From the NCBI RefSeq assembly GCF_000004075.3, contig NC_026658.2, positions 24,044,075 through 24,108,074 of the forward strand: a stretch of 64,000 bases of DNA. The letters run 5' to 3'. Under the pieces are notes generated by a model. The model saw nothing but the letters and a program-made list of their open reading frames with translations. It made no database searches and had not been told where the DNA came from. Every line of letters starts with the position of its first letter. Position 1 is the first letter of the stretch. The DNA is from Cucumis sativus (lineage: Eukaryota; Streptophyta; Magnoliopsida; Cucurbitales; Cucurbitaceae). This document shows positions 1 through 13,846 of the stretch, piece by piece. A program made the position numbers and the translations under genes.

Positions 1-3000
1 ACTCAAAAGAACAAAGTTACTCACAAGATTTCCGTAAGCCCAATATCCTCCGATAGCCACTGGAAACAAACAAGCTGCAATGAAGAAATAGGCAACTTTG
101 GCTCCTCTCCACATGGGAACATGAGCAGGGTGCTTAAAAGTTGATGGCATTGTCGACTGAGATAACAAAACAAACATAATTCAGATTCAATTTAAAAAAG
201 AAACTTGATGAAAGGTTTGGAGTCTAGGAAGAAATGCAAATGGCACACCTGAATTTCCAAAACCAAGTTATGGCCTCTGAAAGCAAAGGCTACGATTCCA
301 AGTGCATTCATGACAGAGAAAACAGAGGAAGAAGCCGATGGCATCGAAAGGGGTTCGTATGAGATGGTTGGGGGCCTTTGCTGGCTAACAGAGAGAACCC
401 AGACCATGGTGGAGTAAGTGATAGCAGTCACAGCTCCAATAAGGGAAAGTCCAGCAATTGAGTTGAGGTTTGGCAATTGAGAAAGAACAATGCAGAGAGA
501 TGTAAATACAAGGTACCACTCTACGGTTGTTAAAGGATTTGATGAACAGAGTGGCCCACAGACTATTTGAAAAAAGAGTTTCATTGTCTCTCCTCCAATG
601 AGAATCAATGCCGTTGCAGTTCCTGCTGATAAATAGACAGTAGGAAATACAGCAAGCCATACACCCAACCTTTCCCCTGAAAATCATACAACAAAATCCT
701 TTAATCAATGTGTATAATACGCTTCAATGTCGATTAGATGCATTGTTTAACCATGTCTCTAACAGCCATTGATGGCAGTTGTCCGTAAAATTTTCTTAAG
801 GAAATGACATACAAGTCTACAAAAGGTGTTATTTGATTTGTCAAGTTGTATGAAAGTCTTACCAAATGCTGCTTCAGCAAGCTCCACATATCTGTTGTAC
901 CTTTTGCCTGGGACTGCTTCATGAAGTTGAACTAGGATCCAAAGGGTATAGAGTTGCCAGCAATAGGCTATGGTTAGTGATAGTATTCCCCAGCTCCTAC
1001 AAAATTACCACGAAAAACAGATAATATCAAGTCAGAGATGGTTACATCAAATCTACTATGAAATTGAAATCTCTGTCTCTTTCACTACACCCAGTAACTC
1101 ACAGAAGCGTTTGATTTGGGGACCATGACAAGTAACATGTTAAGTTACAATTTTAACCTTCAAATATTGGGAAGGTTCCTCAAGTTCTTATACTATGGTT
1201 AAATTTTTCCAAAAACATCACCGTGGTTACAGATTTTCTTAATATATGGTAAAGAGTACTAATGTTCAACATCCAAAATAAAAGATGTAATGTAAAAAAA
1301 TAATGCTAACATATAATGTTGAAGAGGATGTTGAAGAAGATTTAACCAAACTATAAAGACACATTTTGAAATTGATAGTGAGGCTTAAATAGTAATTTAA
1401 CTTTAGTAATAGAACAAAAGCTAACACTTACAAAAACTTATTTTTCCTTTTCTTTTACGAAATAATGATTTAGAGACTGAAATTATGGCAGGTGGGCACC
1501 CTGGAAACCAGAAAGTGGGGATATTTCGAGTAGGACCCTAGAAAGATTATAAATTTCTGTCTTAATTCATTAAAAAGCATCCAAAGAAAAGATGACCCAC
1601 CAAAAACGAAGTTGTCGCATTTTGCTTGTAATTATATAACATCAGGAACAAAAGCGTCTTCGAATCAGATATACATAAAACAACTTTAGTGAATCGAAAG
1701 TTTTGACTAAGTAGACCCCAATACCCATTATCCTTTGCAAATTTCCCATCAGCTTTATTCTTGGTGGGTGGGACAAGGAGAACCATGTTGCAAGAAAAAG
1801 GACACATTGTTCATCTAAATTGAAACCTAATTTAGGTAACTATGGAATATCAGCGAGTTTTCTAAATCTACAAGATTTGTTGAACATTCATTAAACTAAA
1901 AAGAAAGATAAATAAATAAGTTGACGGGCTAAAACTTATCCTGTAATTAGAATCCTACAAAACGCCACCAAACATTTCACTGCTGTAGATTTCGTTCTAG
2001 AATAAAATTAGAAAAATTGTCTTCTCTCTTTGTTTCAAAGTTTTTTCCCCCATTAGTTCATCTTCTTATTTCTTAACTCCTTTTATGTTTGGAAAGAACG
2101 GTAACTAGCCTGCACACAAAACAGCATGAACTCCTCTGCCCTTAACATTGAGTATTTTTACTGGTATAATTCCTTTACATTTAACTGATGAATTGGCCAA
2201 CTAAAATTTTATTAGCCACTAAAATACGATAAATTATTTGAGGAGGTAGCTATCATTTTGCAGTATCTAGTCACACTTGTGGAGGCCTTATTCATCTTAA
2301 TACAAGAAGAGCCATGCAATAGCTAAATATTTTACATTTAAATTTTTTTTAGTGTTCAACTCATCTAATTGGACAACTTCTTTGACTCTACGACAGTTAA
2401 GAAACTCGTAAAATATTAAACACTAGCTATTTGGCTACCATTAATCTCAGCTTGATCGATTAAGTCCCAGTTAGACAGTACCTTTACTACTTTCACCGAA
2501 TAATCTCAGGGAGTATTAAAATCAGGTAATATGACTGAACTATACTTCCTCAAAGTAAGTCTGTTACTAAATTAATGGGCTTGTTACCACTAGACTAATC
2601 CATGAGAATTATTTTTTTTGTTAACAAACTAATATAATGACAGAACTTGGAAGCTACCTTAAATAATGAGGTGAAAATTTTGAAGTTAAAGAAGGTACCA
2701 GCCAAGGAAAGCGAAGGCAACGGGCAGAACGAGAGCCTGGAAGCCAATACCAGCATTAAGGTTATGAAAAGCAGCGTAGTGAGCATTACCATTACGCGAC
2801 TCAGTAATGGGAAGCCAAGCATCTTGTGGGTTAAGCTTGGTGAGATGACCCACTTCCTCTAAATAACCCTTCATATTAATGAGAACCCTTTTCATGGGAG
2901 TCCCAATGGGGCTCAAAAACCTGGGCGAAATGAACGACGTGGGTGTCCATGCCGTGGAAGACTTGGCTTCTTTAGAAGGCGGTCTAGGCGACCTCTGTCC

Positions 3001-3081
3001 CGTCGGCGTGAGAATCTCCGGCGTGGAAACTCGTGGGGTCGCCGGAATGGAAATAAGCTCCGTCTCCGGCCTCTCTTCCAT
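1..3081 (-). CDS. AATL1: Lysine/histidine transporter-like 8 (AATL1-type amino acid permease), 3' end outside window
   Basis: Plant AAAP-family amino acid transporter of the lysine-histidine-transporter branch, an integral membrane proton/amino-acid symporter by family. Exons on the minus strand: 2699-3081, 863-996, 249-676 and 25-156. They give 359 residues in one frame before the window ends, so the C-terminal third is missing. The N-terminus (about residues 1-100) is a Ser/Thr/Pro-rich cytosolic tail starting MEERPETELISIPATPR. Membrane helices start near residue 107 (NLNAGIGFQALVLPVAFAF). The family stretches LGVWLAVFPTVYLSAG and AFRGHNLVLEIQ are clear. The first intron is long (1.7 kb) and holds nothing recognisable. 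The start is the only ATG matching the conserved tail. The substrate is not proven by sequence. The resemblance to Arabidopsis AATL1/LHT8 is from memory and strong. Confidence 0.93.
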
Positions 3082-5832
3082 ATATAGGGGGAAACAGTAG
3101 TGTGTTTCAGTTGAACAATGGAACTGAGGGCGTTTGATAATATAGAGAGAATCAAGAAGTGGGAGTAAAGTGAAAGTGAAAATGGAGAATGATTGATTGA
3201 TTGAAGGGGTTGGGGGAGAGAATGATGAATGATGAATGATGCTTGATTTTGTTTTTGCAACAAAGACAAAAGAAATAGTAAAAATTTCAAAATCTGTTTG
3301 CTTTTTGGAGTGTAAACATTATGCTACGCGCCACCCATCAACACTCTCTCTTCAATTCACCAATCATTCTATTTACCTAACTTTTCTCTTTTTCAATTAA
3401 AATTGCTTTTAATATAAACATTTGTACATTTATTTCATGCAAATTTGAAGGTTTCAATTTAAAGTGTGCTAATTAATTAGTCTAATTATCAACCATTATT
3501 GTACTAACAAAGGAGAATTTTTAAACACTTTTTATGTCTACAATTAAATATCCAAGGGATGAAACTAAAGGTAAAGGTGGGAGTGAAATTACATCACAAT
3601 TTCCACATATTCAATTACTCAATCTTTTAACTCCCATTTCGTTAGTTATATATTCGTTTGTCAATTCATCCAATTCGAAAACAAACTTTATATTTGCCTA
3701 AAAAAAGTATCACGACCTAACTGAATTCACGTACACCCCTAACTAAAGGTTTATAATTTGAAAATATTAATCCAACCATGTTTTTATTTTGAACTTTTAT
3801 ACAATATTACATTCAAGCTAAGCTCATTTTAGTTTGAATTAAATCACACTATTGTGTTTTTTTCTTTTCGTATTAAATCAAATAAACTACCTTAAATTTG
3901 TTGCTATTATTATTGTTTAAACTAAGTCATGTAATAAAATGAAATACTTAACAATGGACTCTAAAATCAAACTCAAATAATAAATAAATTTTTAAATAAC
4001 AAAAATATTGAAAATATACAAAAAAAAAAAAAAGAGTAAAATATCATTGTCTATCATAATGTATCGCTTGTTATATTTATAAATAGTTTGACTTATTTTG
4101 TTATTTCCAAGAACATCCTAATAAATATGAACTAGAATTTAACCATTTATTACTCACACCATTTTTTACCATTCTAATTATCACACTAGTAAAATATCAA
4201 CTGAATGCCAACCTAAGCTCACTCAACTAACATCTAATACTCGCGAATACAAGAATTCTCACTTTAAAATCCATTTACCCGTTGTAATTAGTAAGACATT
4301 TTTTTATAAAAAAAATAGTAATTTAATTTTTTTAAAATAAAGAAGAAAGAAAAGAAGGCGCGTGATGCACACGCGGAAGGAGTTGGGAGTGGAATAGAAA
4401 GGGTGAATGAGTGGGAAAATGTACGAAAATTTAGGGGAGAAGATTAGTGTGAGTGAGGATTGAGGAGCCCTCCCCGACATGAGCATGTGGTCTGCCCTCG
4501 CCTGGCGTGGTCATCGAGCAGAGCCCACACCCCCACACCCCCACACCTCACCCGCGTGCCCACCCCCACCCAGCTCGGGTCTCGGGTCAACTCACAATAA
4601 CCAAACCATTTTCCTTTTCTTTTTTTTCTTTTCCTTCCTCCGCCGAAAGAAGAAACTTCGTCGGCCCCCTCGGAGCCTTCGGCTTTCATCATTTATTTTT
4701 TTCTTTTAACAAAACTATTGGAACATAATAATAGTCACTATAATAATCATTTTCATTATGCATGCCTTCAACTCACTTAATCTTAGACTGTACAATTCTA
4801 CACATTTAAACTCGAAATAAATATGTTAAAAAATCTTACCCTTTCAAATATTTATCTCATCCTTCTCATAGTTGACTAGTAAAAGTGATTTATTAGTTGA
4901 TTAGAGAGTGTTTGTTATTTATTTTTTTTAATATTTTAATTTGTTTTTTTAAATTGTGCTGTTGGGTAGGATTTTACATTTAATATTGGTATTGATTTTG
5001 AACTTTGGAAGTTTAGGTTGGGAGGTGAATGGAGATCGTTTTTGCCTTTATGGGCCTTCCTTTCTAGTTTATAGACCAGCCCAAGCAAGTGGAAAGCCTA
5101 TTGAAATTGGTGTCTTAACCATTGTCATGGGAGTTCTTTTCATGCAAAAATCGAATAGTGAATTCGTGAGATGCAAAATTTAGAATTTGATTTTCTTTTG
5201 TAACGTCCGTATGCAAAACTCACGTGTTTGTTTTAGATGTAATTGTCATTCGTACTTATTTTAGTATGGTCTCACTTTTCAAGTTGACATACAAGTAATA
5301 GTGTGGTTCTGTTTATAAGATTATTACTTGTTCTTCTCTTTTGAGACTGTCGAATGAAGTTATTTTTATTGCTATTCTCTTACACTTGCTTGTGGTTACA
5401 TGTAACTTCAACTACCTAAAGATAGTTTGTTAAGTTCCATGTATGCAATATGTCAAACTAAATATAATTTATCTATTTCTTAATTGATATATATTCATGG
5501 AATTATTTAGTAGGCTTCAAATTATAATTTTTTTTAGATTAATAATAAACTCCCTTTTTTGCCCGCACATTAAAATGTGAGGTTTGAAGATATGAATTTT
5601 CAAAATTGAAAAAATATGTATATCAATTTCTACTTATGTTCGGAGTAACAATATAACAAAACGCTAAAATATTTACGATCCTTGTAACAAAATAAAAAAA
5701 CCCATAGGGGCCACTTTTAAAATAGTACTAGTTTGCACTTCATTTCCATCTCTTTCTTTTATTCCTCTACTGTCATTTTTCTTTTCCTTTCCATTGTCTT
5801 TCTCCCATTCTTCTTATGCTAATTTTCAAGAT

Positions 5833-6030
5833 AGATATTGGTACACGATATTGAATAAAAATCATTGGCATATTGGTATACAACCAAATCTAACATATAT
5901 AGAAAATGTATTGAAAAAATTCGTTGAAATATTGGTACGTAAATTTGGGTAGTCAAATATAAAGTAAGAATTTAAAAAAATTGTTGAATATTGGTAGACA
6001 AACATAAACGATGTGTAGCCAAATGGTAAA
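5833..6030. repeat. Degenerate 59-bp tandem repeat
   Basis: The heptamer ATTGGTA recurs at 5837, 5872, 5931 and 5990. The last three are spaced exactly 59 bp apart and the first interval is truncated to 35 bp. Flanking words also repeat: a run of A followed by TTCGTTGAA or TTGTTGAA stands just before the heptamer, and ACAAA or CAAAT follows it. This is a small decayed minisatellite, not coding. Confidence 0.65.
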
Positions 6031-7073
6031 TGATAGTGTACTAAATCTAAACTACTCAATATATTAATATATTACGCGTGAGTGGTCATTTAATCGTTGG
6101 TTGACTGAGTCATTTTTGTTATTTTCCAGGTTAGGGCTATCACTTTTTTAGTTTTCAAAATTGTTTAAATATTTTGACGGTTTGTCATATTTTTAAAAAG
6201 ACCCCTTAAAATATTTACTTATATATATATATACTTCTATTTATTTATAGTGTGAGTTAGGAAAATCAAATATTTGACTTTAAAAGTGCTAGTACATATG
6301 TGTTCATAACATTCGAATTATATCTATTTGTGACATACTTAAAAAAATATTAATGTCAATACATAAACGACAATATTCTTTGATTGTAAACATTGCACAA
6401 CGATCTTCTTAACAAATCTATAGACGCACACACATAAACATATACATGTAAACTTAATTGCTAAGTATACATGCTCAAATTCACAATATAATAGGTTATT
6501 AAATTTAGTTTGTTAAATTACAAGTTTACCCTTGACTTTAAAATAGTTTACTCTAATTCAAATTGATAAACCACTCTATATTCAGGACTTCAATTACGAT
6601 AGTTGATGTTCTGAATTACTATACCCTTAAAAACATACATGTTTACTTTTTTTTTTTACTTATAATTTTGTTCTACATGGTACCGTATCTCGATTATTTA
6701 TTATTTATTATTTATATTAAGATAATTATTATAATATGCCCCTATTGCAACCTATAAAACAAATACTTAAAAAAAAACATCCCCTAAAACTCAAACTTAA
6801 GGTGGAGGAGAAATAAAGGTTTGACCTTCACATAAACCATTTTTTTTCTCTTTTCATTTGTTCCACCAACAATGAGATGGCTGACGTAAGCAGATATGTC
6901 ACCTTACAACTAACAACATTTACATATATATAGTTTTTATATTCAATTTTGATAGTTTAACCCCTAAACTCTACCTTTTGCCAAAACTACCCTCTTACTT
7001 TTTACTACATCATCAAAACAATATTAAAAGTTCTAATTCCTTAGTTTAAACAATCATTTGCATTTACATTTAT

Positions 7074-7250
7074 ATAAAATATTTACAAAATATTAAAATT
7101 TTAGATTTTATCAACTATAAGTAATATGGATTATTTCTACCAATATCATTAGTATATCATGATAGAAGTCTATTGGTATCTATTAGCAATAAATTTAAAA
7201 TTTTGTTACATTTTTATAAATATTTTGATTTATTTTGCTATATTTGAAAA
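7074..7250. repeat. Dispersed AT-rich inverted repeat, copy 1
   Basis: An outer arm AAAATATTTACAAAATATTA is matched on the far side by TATTTTGATTTATTTTGCTA. A centre with ATCATGATAGAAGTCTATTG lies between. The same architecture recurs elsewhere in the window (38790, 40489, 42281, 59276 and 60548). This looks like a non-autonomous MITE-like family. Confidence 0.45.
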
Positions 7251-9582
7251 AATGTATCCATCGGTTTCTTTCTTTGAATTGATGTTTCAAATTTACGTCC
7301 CACGTTTGTTAAACTAAAGAATTTTATTGTTTTTCAAAGGAAAAAAAACCGTCAAACGAATATGAAAGATGTTTATATGTTTGAATATGGATAATTTTGT
7401 CAATTTATTGGATTGGATTTGTTCGTCTTCTCGAAAGAAATATTTGGACCTCACTCGTTTGATTTAACCATTTAATATTGGATAATTGTAATATGTATCA
7501 ATTTTATGAATAATAAGTACACAGTGACATGTTTTTAAAATTGTAAACATAGTAAAGTCAATTAGTTCAATCTCTAATAGATTTTTATTATCTACAAGTA
7601 AAATAAAGTCTATCAATGGTAGAACGTGTTGCTATATATGCTAATATTTTAAATATAACAAGTAATTTTCAATCAATAACCTTTTTAGTTTTTAATTTAA
7701 AATTTAAGTCTATAAACATGACACTTTCTTTCAATATTTTATTTTTAAATTCATATTCTGTCAATGGTTCAAAAAAGAAAGTCAAGGATATATATATATA
7801 AAAAGTTGTTTTGTTTTTAAAATTTGGTAAAAAATTCAACCGTTATATTTATGAAAAATATAAATCATTATAAAATATGAATAAAAAATCAATTTAATTT
7901 AAGATGTTAATAATACCAACATAGTTGAGTTGAGATGAGATGAGGTAAGAGGGGTGAAATGCAAAGAAGGGATATTATTGTGATTTGGCGAGGTGAGTTG
8001 TCCCGGTTGTTTGGACGTCCAGGAAGTTCGCACGAAGCATGGGAGAACCGGAGCCACATATTATTATCCTTTTTATTCTTTTAAATCCATCCTTTTATGA
8101 AAAGGGTCAAAAGAGGTGTCCATAATATTAAAAATGTTTTCATTTCAAATGCCCATCCCTTACTCATATATTTACGCCCATCCCACCCTTTTAACTTTTC
8201 TTATTCATTTTCTACTTCTAATTTATTACAAAACTAAATTTGTAATAAAAGTCTTATATATCCTATATTGATTGAATTTTATTTTAATTCATTTAGACAA
8301 ATCTATAAAAAAAAAAATGATTTCTTTTTGTATTGGGTAAATAGTAAGGTTTATTTTACAATATTTATTTAATATTTGATTATTATTTTGTTTGTATTGT
8401 GTAATTTTGAAGTCAAAACACCTAAAGTTGCTCACTTGGATTAAGAGAGCTTTGAAAGTGATAAACAATCAAGGTCTATTGTTTCATGGCTCCATATTTT
8501 GTATTATCTTTGACTATCACTTTACATCATTTTACCAAATTAAATTTGTGCTCCAATCAATTTATTTCATATCCTACGTTGTAATTCACATTTGATTTAA
8601 GGTCTTTAATGTAAATATATTATTTTGTTGTTGGTTGTTTGAAACAATTTTGGTTGACTGACTTTTCATGTTTAAGCTTGGTTTTCAATCAACGAATATC
8701 TCTTAATGATTATTATTAATTATTATCTTTTGGTGACTTCGTGACTACGTAATTTTTTCTTGAATAAAGATTTATCTTTTTCCTCTTAAAATAATGAATT
8801 GACCAATGGGTTGAGTCCGATTTAAATCATTCTAGTCATGGTTTATAGACACCTTTTAGTCCATGTGTGTTGAAGCTAAACGAGTAGTGAGTGGTTTACG
8901 GCTCAAGCAGTGCTAGTTTTATGTGAGTTCAATTCTTGAAGCCTCCATACATTTTGTAAATGACTTGGGCGATGGTCAATATTATTTGGGAAGAGGTCAA
9001 GTGTGATGTCGATGGATTTGAACGTGCTCAGATATTAAAATTAAAGAAAAAGTTGGTATTGACACATAAAAATATTAAATTATTAAATTATGCCATTGGA
9101 GACGAAAGGGCAGTTTGGAGATTTAATTACCTAAAAACGAAGATTTAATTAAAGGGGAAAAAATATATTTAAGGGAGTGGCAAAATCGTTAATAAAATCA
9201 AAAGAGAAGGTCAAATTTGTTATCGAGCATCTTCTTTATAACCTATCGACGCAATGTGTATGGTGAAATTTTATTTCTCCTACAACGAGAATCTTCCCGC
9301 CGTCCCTCCGAGAGAGATCGTCGGGGGAAATTACGCCGTTCCTTAGATCTGATAACTGGCTTTCACTCTAGATGTTGCTTATGCCTTTTCAAGCTGCTTA
9401 TTGTTTCGAATTTTCTCTCCCAATTTAGCGGCGTTTTTTTATTCTTCTTCTATGTCGCTGGTTCAGGTTGATTTTTCTGCAGAAATGGCGATCGTGGGCT
9501 TATAGTGATTCGTTTTTATACGTTACTAGTCGGTGAGGGCTCTCTGATTTAGAGGTTTTTTGGGGGTTTTCAGATTGCAGAT

Positions 9583-11672
9583 ATGGCTATCAGGGTAACC
9601 GTCTCCTTCTCGGGTTACGTCGCTCAAAATCTTGCATCCTCTGCTGGAATTCGTGTCGGTAATTGTCGCGCTGTTCATGAATGCTGGATTCGATCTCGAC
9701 TTTTTGGTTCAAATCAGAAGCCGGAATTTGACCCTTCTGGTTCCGTGCGCAATTATCATTCCGCCGTTCTTCCGTCTAATTCGAGATGTTGGGTTAAGAA
9801 TTCGGCATCTGCGCTTGGCACTATCGCCGGAGAAATTGTTGATGAAAGCTGTAGAAACCCAATTGTTCTAGGTTTGATCTCGCTTATGAAGTCTGCTGTA
9901 GGTACTTCCGTTTCTTCGCCAATGGCCATGGGCGTGTTTGGTGTTTCTTCCTTCGAAGCCTCTTCGATTATCCCATTTTTACAGGGGTCGAAGACGGTTA
10001 CCGGTAATGAATCGGTTTCGGGCTCAACGGGCGATGAAATTGAAAGTTATGGAGTTTTTGACTGTGTAATGGACGAGGGCATGAGCCAGCCGCCCGATCC
10101 TTCGAAGTTAGAGAAGAGTAGCTGGATATCTCGGTTCTTGAATAACTGTTCTGAGGATGCTAAGGCCATTGCTACAGCTTTGACTGTTAGTGTGCTTTTT
10201 CGCTCTTCCTTGGCTGAGCCAAGATCCATACCTTCTTCATCAATGTATCCAACCCTTGACGTGGGCGATCGCATCTTGGCTGAAAAGGTCAGACAACGTT
10301 CTTTTACTGAAATTTTAGATATAACTAGAAGAGAATGTTCGTTAGACTATTGGGTATGTAATTATATGTTTGAATTCATATGGAAATATTCTAATTACTG
10401 TACAAAATTTGTTTCTCTTATCAAATGTTCAAGCGCCTTGAAATTTAGCCATTATTTTCTTAGAGTGATGAGCTTGTTTTAGTTGTTATACGTTGAGTCA
10501 CCATGGACAAATGTGGTTGAAGTGTTTGATGGTGTTCATTATGAGACGGACTTTACTTTATTTTATGTCTCTTGTACAGACCCTGCTTCCTTAAAGACTT
10601 GAATTTCCTTTTTCAGTTGTCAAATGATATCTAGAGATGATAACTGAAGGAGGTGTTTGATGATTGTTGAAGAAGGATAAGTAATATCAAATATGATAAA
10701 GAACTGGTTTGAAATTTTTATTGATCACTTGTTTCTTTGTTAACTTATTCAGTCTTATGATTTTCAGGTGTCATATTTTTTCAGAAGGCCGAGTGTTTCT
10801 GATATTGTCATCTTCAAGGCACCTCCAATCTTGCAGGTAGCGTCTACTATCTCTAATGTTCGAGACGTTTTCCTCGTCTCAAAGTTTAATCAAGTTGCTT
10901 ATCTCATTGAACATTCTGGTACATTTGCAGAAAATTGGTTACAAGTCAAATGATGTCTTCATCAAGAGAATTGTGGCAAAGGCTGGTGATTGTGTTGAGG
11001 TTAGATATTTTCATTTGTTTGAATGATTTCACTGGGTCTCGATTCTTCATTCATACTGTCCCTTTTGAACACAAATCAAATTATGATGGAATTTTCCGAC
11101 TCCCTGAGCTCATTTTGTTTTATTACTACAGGTACGAGATGGAAAACTCTTGGTGAATGGTGTTGCTCAAAATGAGAAGTTCATCTTAGAGCCCCTTTCT
11201 TACAACATGGATCCAGTGGTAATATACCCTACCCTCTACTGATTAAACACACATTTATATTTGGGAGAGCATGTCCATCAAAAAATTATTGAATGTTATG
11301 TGTTGTATTGCAGCTTGTACCCGAAGGGTATGTTTTTGTACTGGGGGACAATCGCAACAACAGTTTTGATTCTCATAACTGGTAATTTGACTATCTCGGA
11401 TTCAATTTGCCTCTACTTTCTCAACAGATCATGTTATCCTTTATACTCAGGCAAACCATTTGTTCTCATCGGGTCTATTGTCGAATTGTTTCAATATTGC
11501 ACACAAGTTTTTAGAGAATAATCGTCATTAACGAATTGTGCTCTCATTTTGCATTTCCAGGGGTCCACTTCCTGTTGAAAACATCGTCGGTAGATCAGTG
11601 TTCCGATACTGGCCGCCATCAAAAGTTTCTGATAAGGATCAAAATGCAGAGAAAGAAGTGGTAGTTTCTTGA
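9583..11672 (+). CDS. TPP: Thylakoidal processing peptidase (plastid type I signal peptidase)
   Basis: Type I signal peptidase that removes lumen-targeting peptides from proteins crossing the thylakoid membrane. Exons: 9583-10287, 10768-10836, 10931-10999, 11132-11218, 11314-11381 and 11561-11672; 369 aa. A long N-terminal region (about 1-190, starting [17 protein letters not shown]) fits a chloroplast transit peptide plus linker. One hydrophobic segment follows (about 193-207), then the catalytic boxes: [10 protein letters not shown] with the nucleophile Ser220, [12 protein letters not shown] with the general base Lys270, and [17 protein letters not shown] at 321-337. All S26-family catalytic elements are present. 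The long N-terminus resembles the Arabidopsis TPP1/Plsp2 group more than the shorter Plsp1. The region 9217-9582 is probably 5' leader and promoter. Confidence 0.95.
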
Positions 11673-13846
11673 TGTTTCACCATCTAATTTTTTTGCAGAG
11701 ATAGAATCTGTTCCATTTTGATATTGATTCTCAAATTACACATTCAATTTCTTTTTTGGGCATTAGATGGGAATTGGATTCATCTGTAAAGTCTGTGTGG
11801 TTGATTAAGCCACCGTTGTATTTTGATTTCATTTGATGACAAACAAACCATTCGCATTTTTTATTTTAGCCTGGGAAAAGATTCATATAAAGATGAGAGC
11901 GTTTGTTCATTGTTTTCTCAAGTTTCATTTTCCCAGTTTGTATATAATTCTGAACCACAACATCGGTTTTATGTATATATTGCAAAATGTTCTTCATGTG
12001 TGTGTTAACCTTACGAGTCTCGTTTAAATAAGTCTAGTAAGTTCAGTTTTGATAAGATTACATTAAACTGCATTTACCCAATTTGAAATTGTAACGTTTT
12101 TATTTTTTAGATTATGTCAATAATCATTTTGTGTATAAGGCTTGATGATTTTTAAGATGTTACTAATTTTGGTATTACATGGGAAAGAAAGATCTGAATC
12201 CCTATTCTAAGGATTCATGACATGAGTGTTCCTTTTATCTTCCTTTTCGGTATGACCTCACTTAGAATTGATCATCGGTCATTCAAAATTACTTTTTGAA
12301 AATTCTCTATTTGAAACTAACCCTGATGGGCCCCTCTCGTTTTTCAATTGATCGACTCGTTTTTTAGTCCATCATGTTCACCTCTCTAGCGTCAATCACT
12401 CTTTGACCAAATGCCCAATTAGTGGAAGAGTGGTAGTTGATTGTCCCTTGTGATTATGTCTCATAATGTTCCCTAGTGGATCTCGATCATTGGTAATCTA
12501 TCACATTAATTAAGTTTTGCCATTTTTTTGTCAAACAAAAAAAAGTCACCATTACAAGTTGACCAAAAAAAATGTTGTTCAAACAAAAAGTTGACCATAG
12601 AAAATAACAATTATATTAGTAGATAAGATGTGATATATGTATATATGAATGCATCAACGTTATTTAGTGATATTATATAATCTGCGTCAATGTCAACACG
12701 GAAGAAGAAAGAATTGAGAAGAAAAGGACATAATTGTATTGGTAGACAAGAGACATATGCAATTGTGTTATTAGGTAATTGAGTTTGGTTGCTACTTACA
12801 ATTGAATGAAATAGATGAACTTAGATTAATAAAACAACAATTTGAATAATTCATAATGGTGTTTTTTAGACGTTTGTTTATGAATTATTATCACTATATA
12901 AATAAACATAGACATATTTGCATCTTCTACATTACAACCTCCAATATGGCTTTTATATACTTTTATGACTACAAACAAAATATAATGTATTCCAAACAAC
13001 ATTGGGATATGACTAACAAGAAAAACACTCTTTCATCCCATGCTTTTCTCTTCTGATTCTTTGCACTAAAAGAAGTATAATCTGAGTTAATTAAAATAAT
13101 TATAATTAGAAATAATAATAAAAAATAAAAAGAAACAAAAAATCTATAATAAATTAATAACACTAAATTAAAATTACATAAAAACCAACTCTAAACTATT
13201 TCTTAAAATTATATTTTAATCTATTTACAAATATAAAAAAATATTATAATTGTTTATTTGTAATATACGTTTTTTTTATCTATGTCATGATAAATAGTGT
13301 TATGTTTTTATTTTTAATTCATATGAATGGTTAAAAATCAATTATTATTGTTTTTAATTGTTCTCTTTTACCAATATGAAATATGTAGGAATATTTTAAA
13401 ATCTATCCTTTGTTCTCTCAAAATTGTGGTTTCTGCCGATTATGTTTTTTATTTTATTAAAAAAGATTTGTTCTCTTTTATCTATAAGTTTTAAATGCGA
13501 ATACATCACAATCTTTTTTTAAAATGAAAATAAAAGAATATGAAGCAAAATAATCAAATTATAAAATATAAAATTTTGTTATACTTTTGTAAATAAATAG
13601 AAAGTAATTGAATTTTATCAATTTAGAAAGGGTTAGAATTATTAATCTAAGAATTAAGAGTATTAATTAATAGAAGTATAGATGATGAATTTTGTATTTG
13701 ATTTTAATTTTATAAAGAAATGTTCGTTCAAAGCTCTCTCCATCTGAGCTTCGAAGAGGGAAAAGATATAGAGAGTTTAGAGAGAAATTGTGAAGATTCA
13801 ATCCCTTTAGATCCAAATTGATCGGTTTCAGTGAACCCCAAAGCTG
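11673..13846. other. Spacer between peptidase and TIN1-like genes
   Basis: Roughly the first 400 bases are probably the 3' UTR of the peptidase gene. The rest is AT-rich with no ORF that resembles a protein family. The last about 120 bases before 13847 (purine-rich, GAGAGAG-like) look like the leader of the next gene. Confidence 0.55.

Larger units (their letters stand above)
3082..9582. other. AT-rich spacer between divergent transporter and peptidase genes
   Basis: About 6.5 kb with no credible gene. Open frames here are short, AT-driven and lack family resemblance. It contains a G+C-rich, C-tract-rich island (about 4440-4700), a 59-bp tandem repeat (5833-6030), a copy of the dispersed inverted repeat (about 7074-7250) and a second small GC-richer patch (about 7960-8060). 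The last few hundred bases (about 9200-9582) are richer in G+C and are probably the promoter and 5' leader of the downstream peptidase gene. Confidence 0.6.

Noticed and set aside
4444..4728. Three overlapping frames of 73-82 codons on both strands
   Set aside because: They are produced by the C-tract-rich composition; no family resemblance, and both strands are equally open.
9217..9471. 84-codon frame upstream of the peptidase start
   Set aside because: It lies in the probable leader and promoter, has no family resemblance and no splice link to the peptidase frame. At most an upstream ORF.
10047..10274. 75-codon minus-strand frame
   Set aside because: Antisense shadow of the peptidase first exon.
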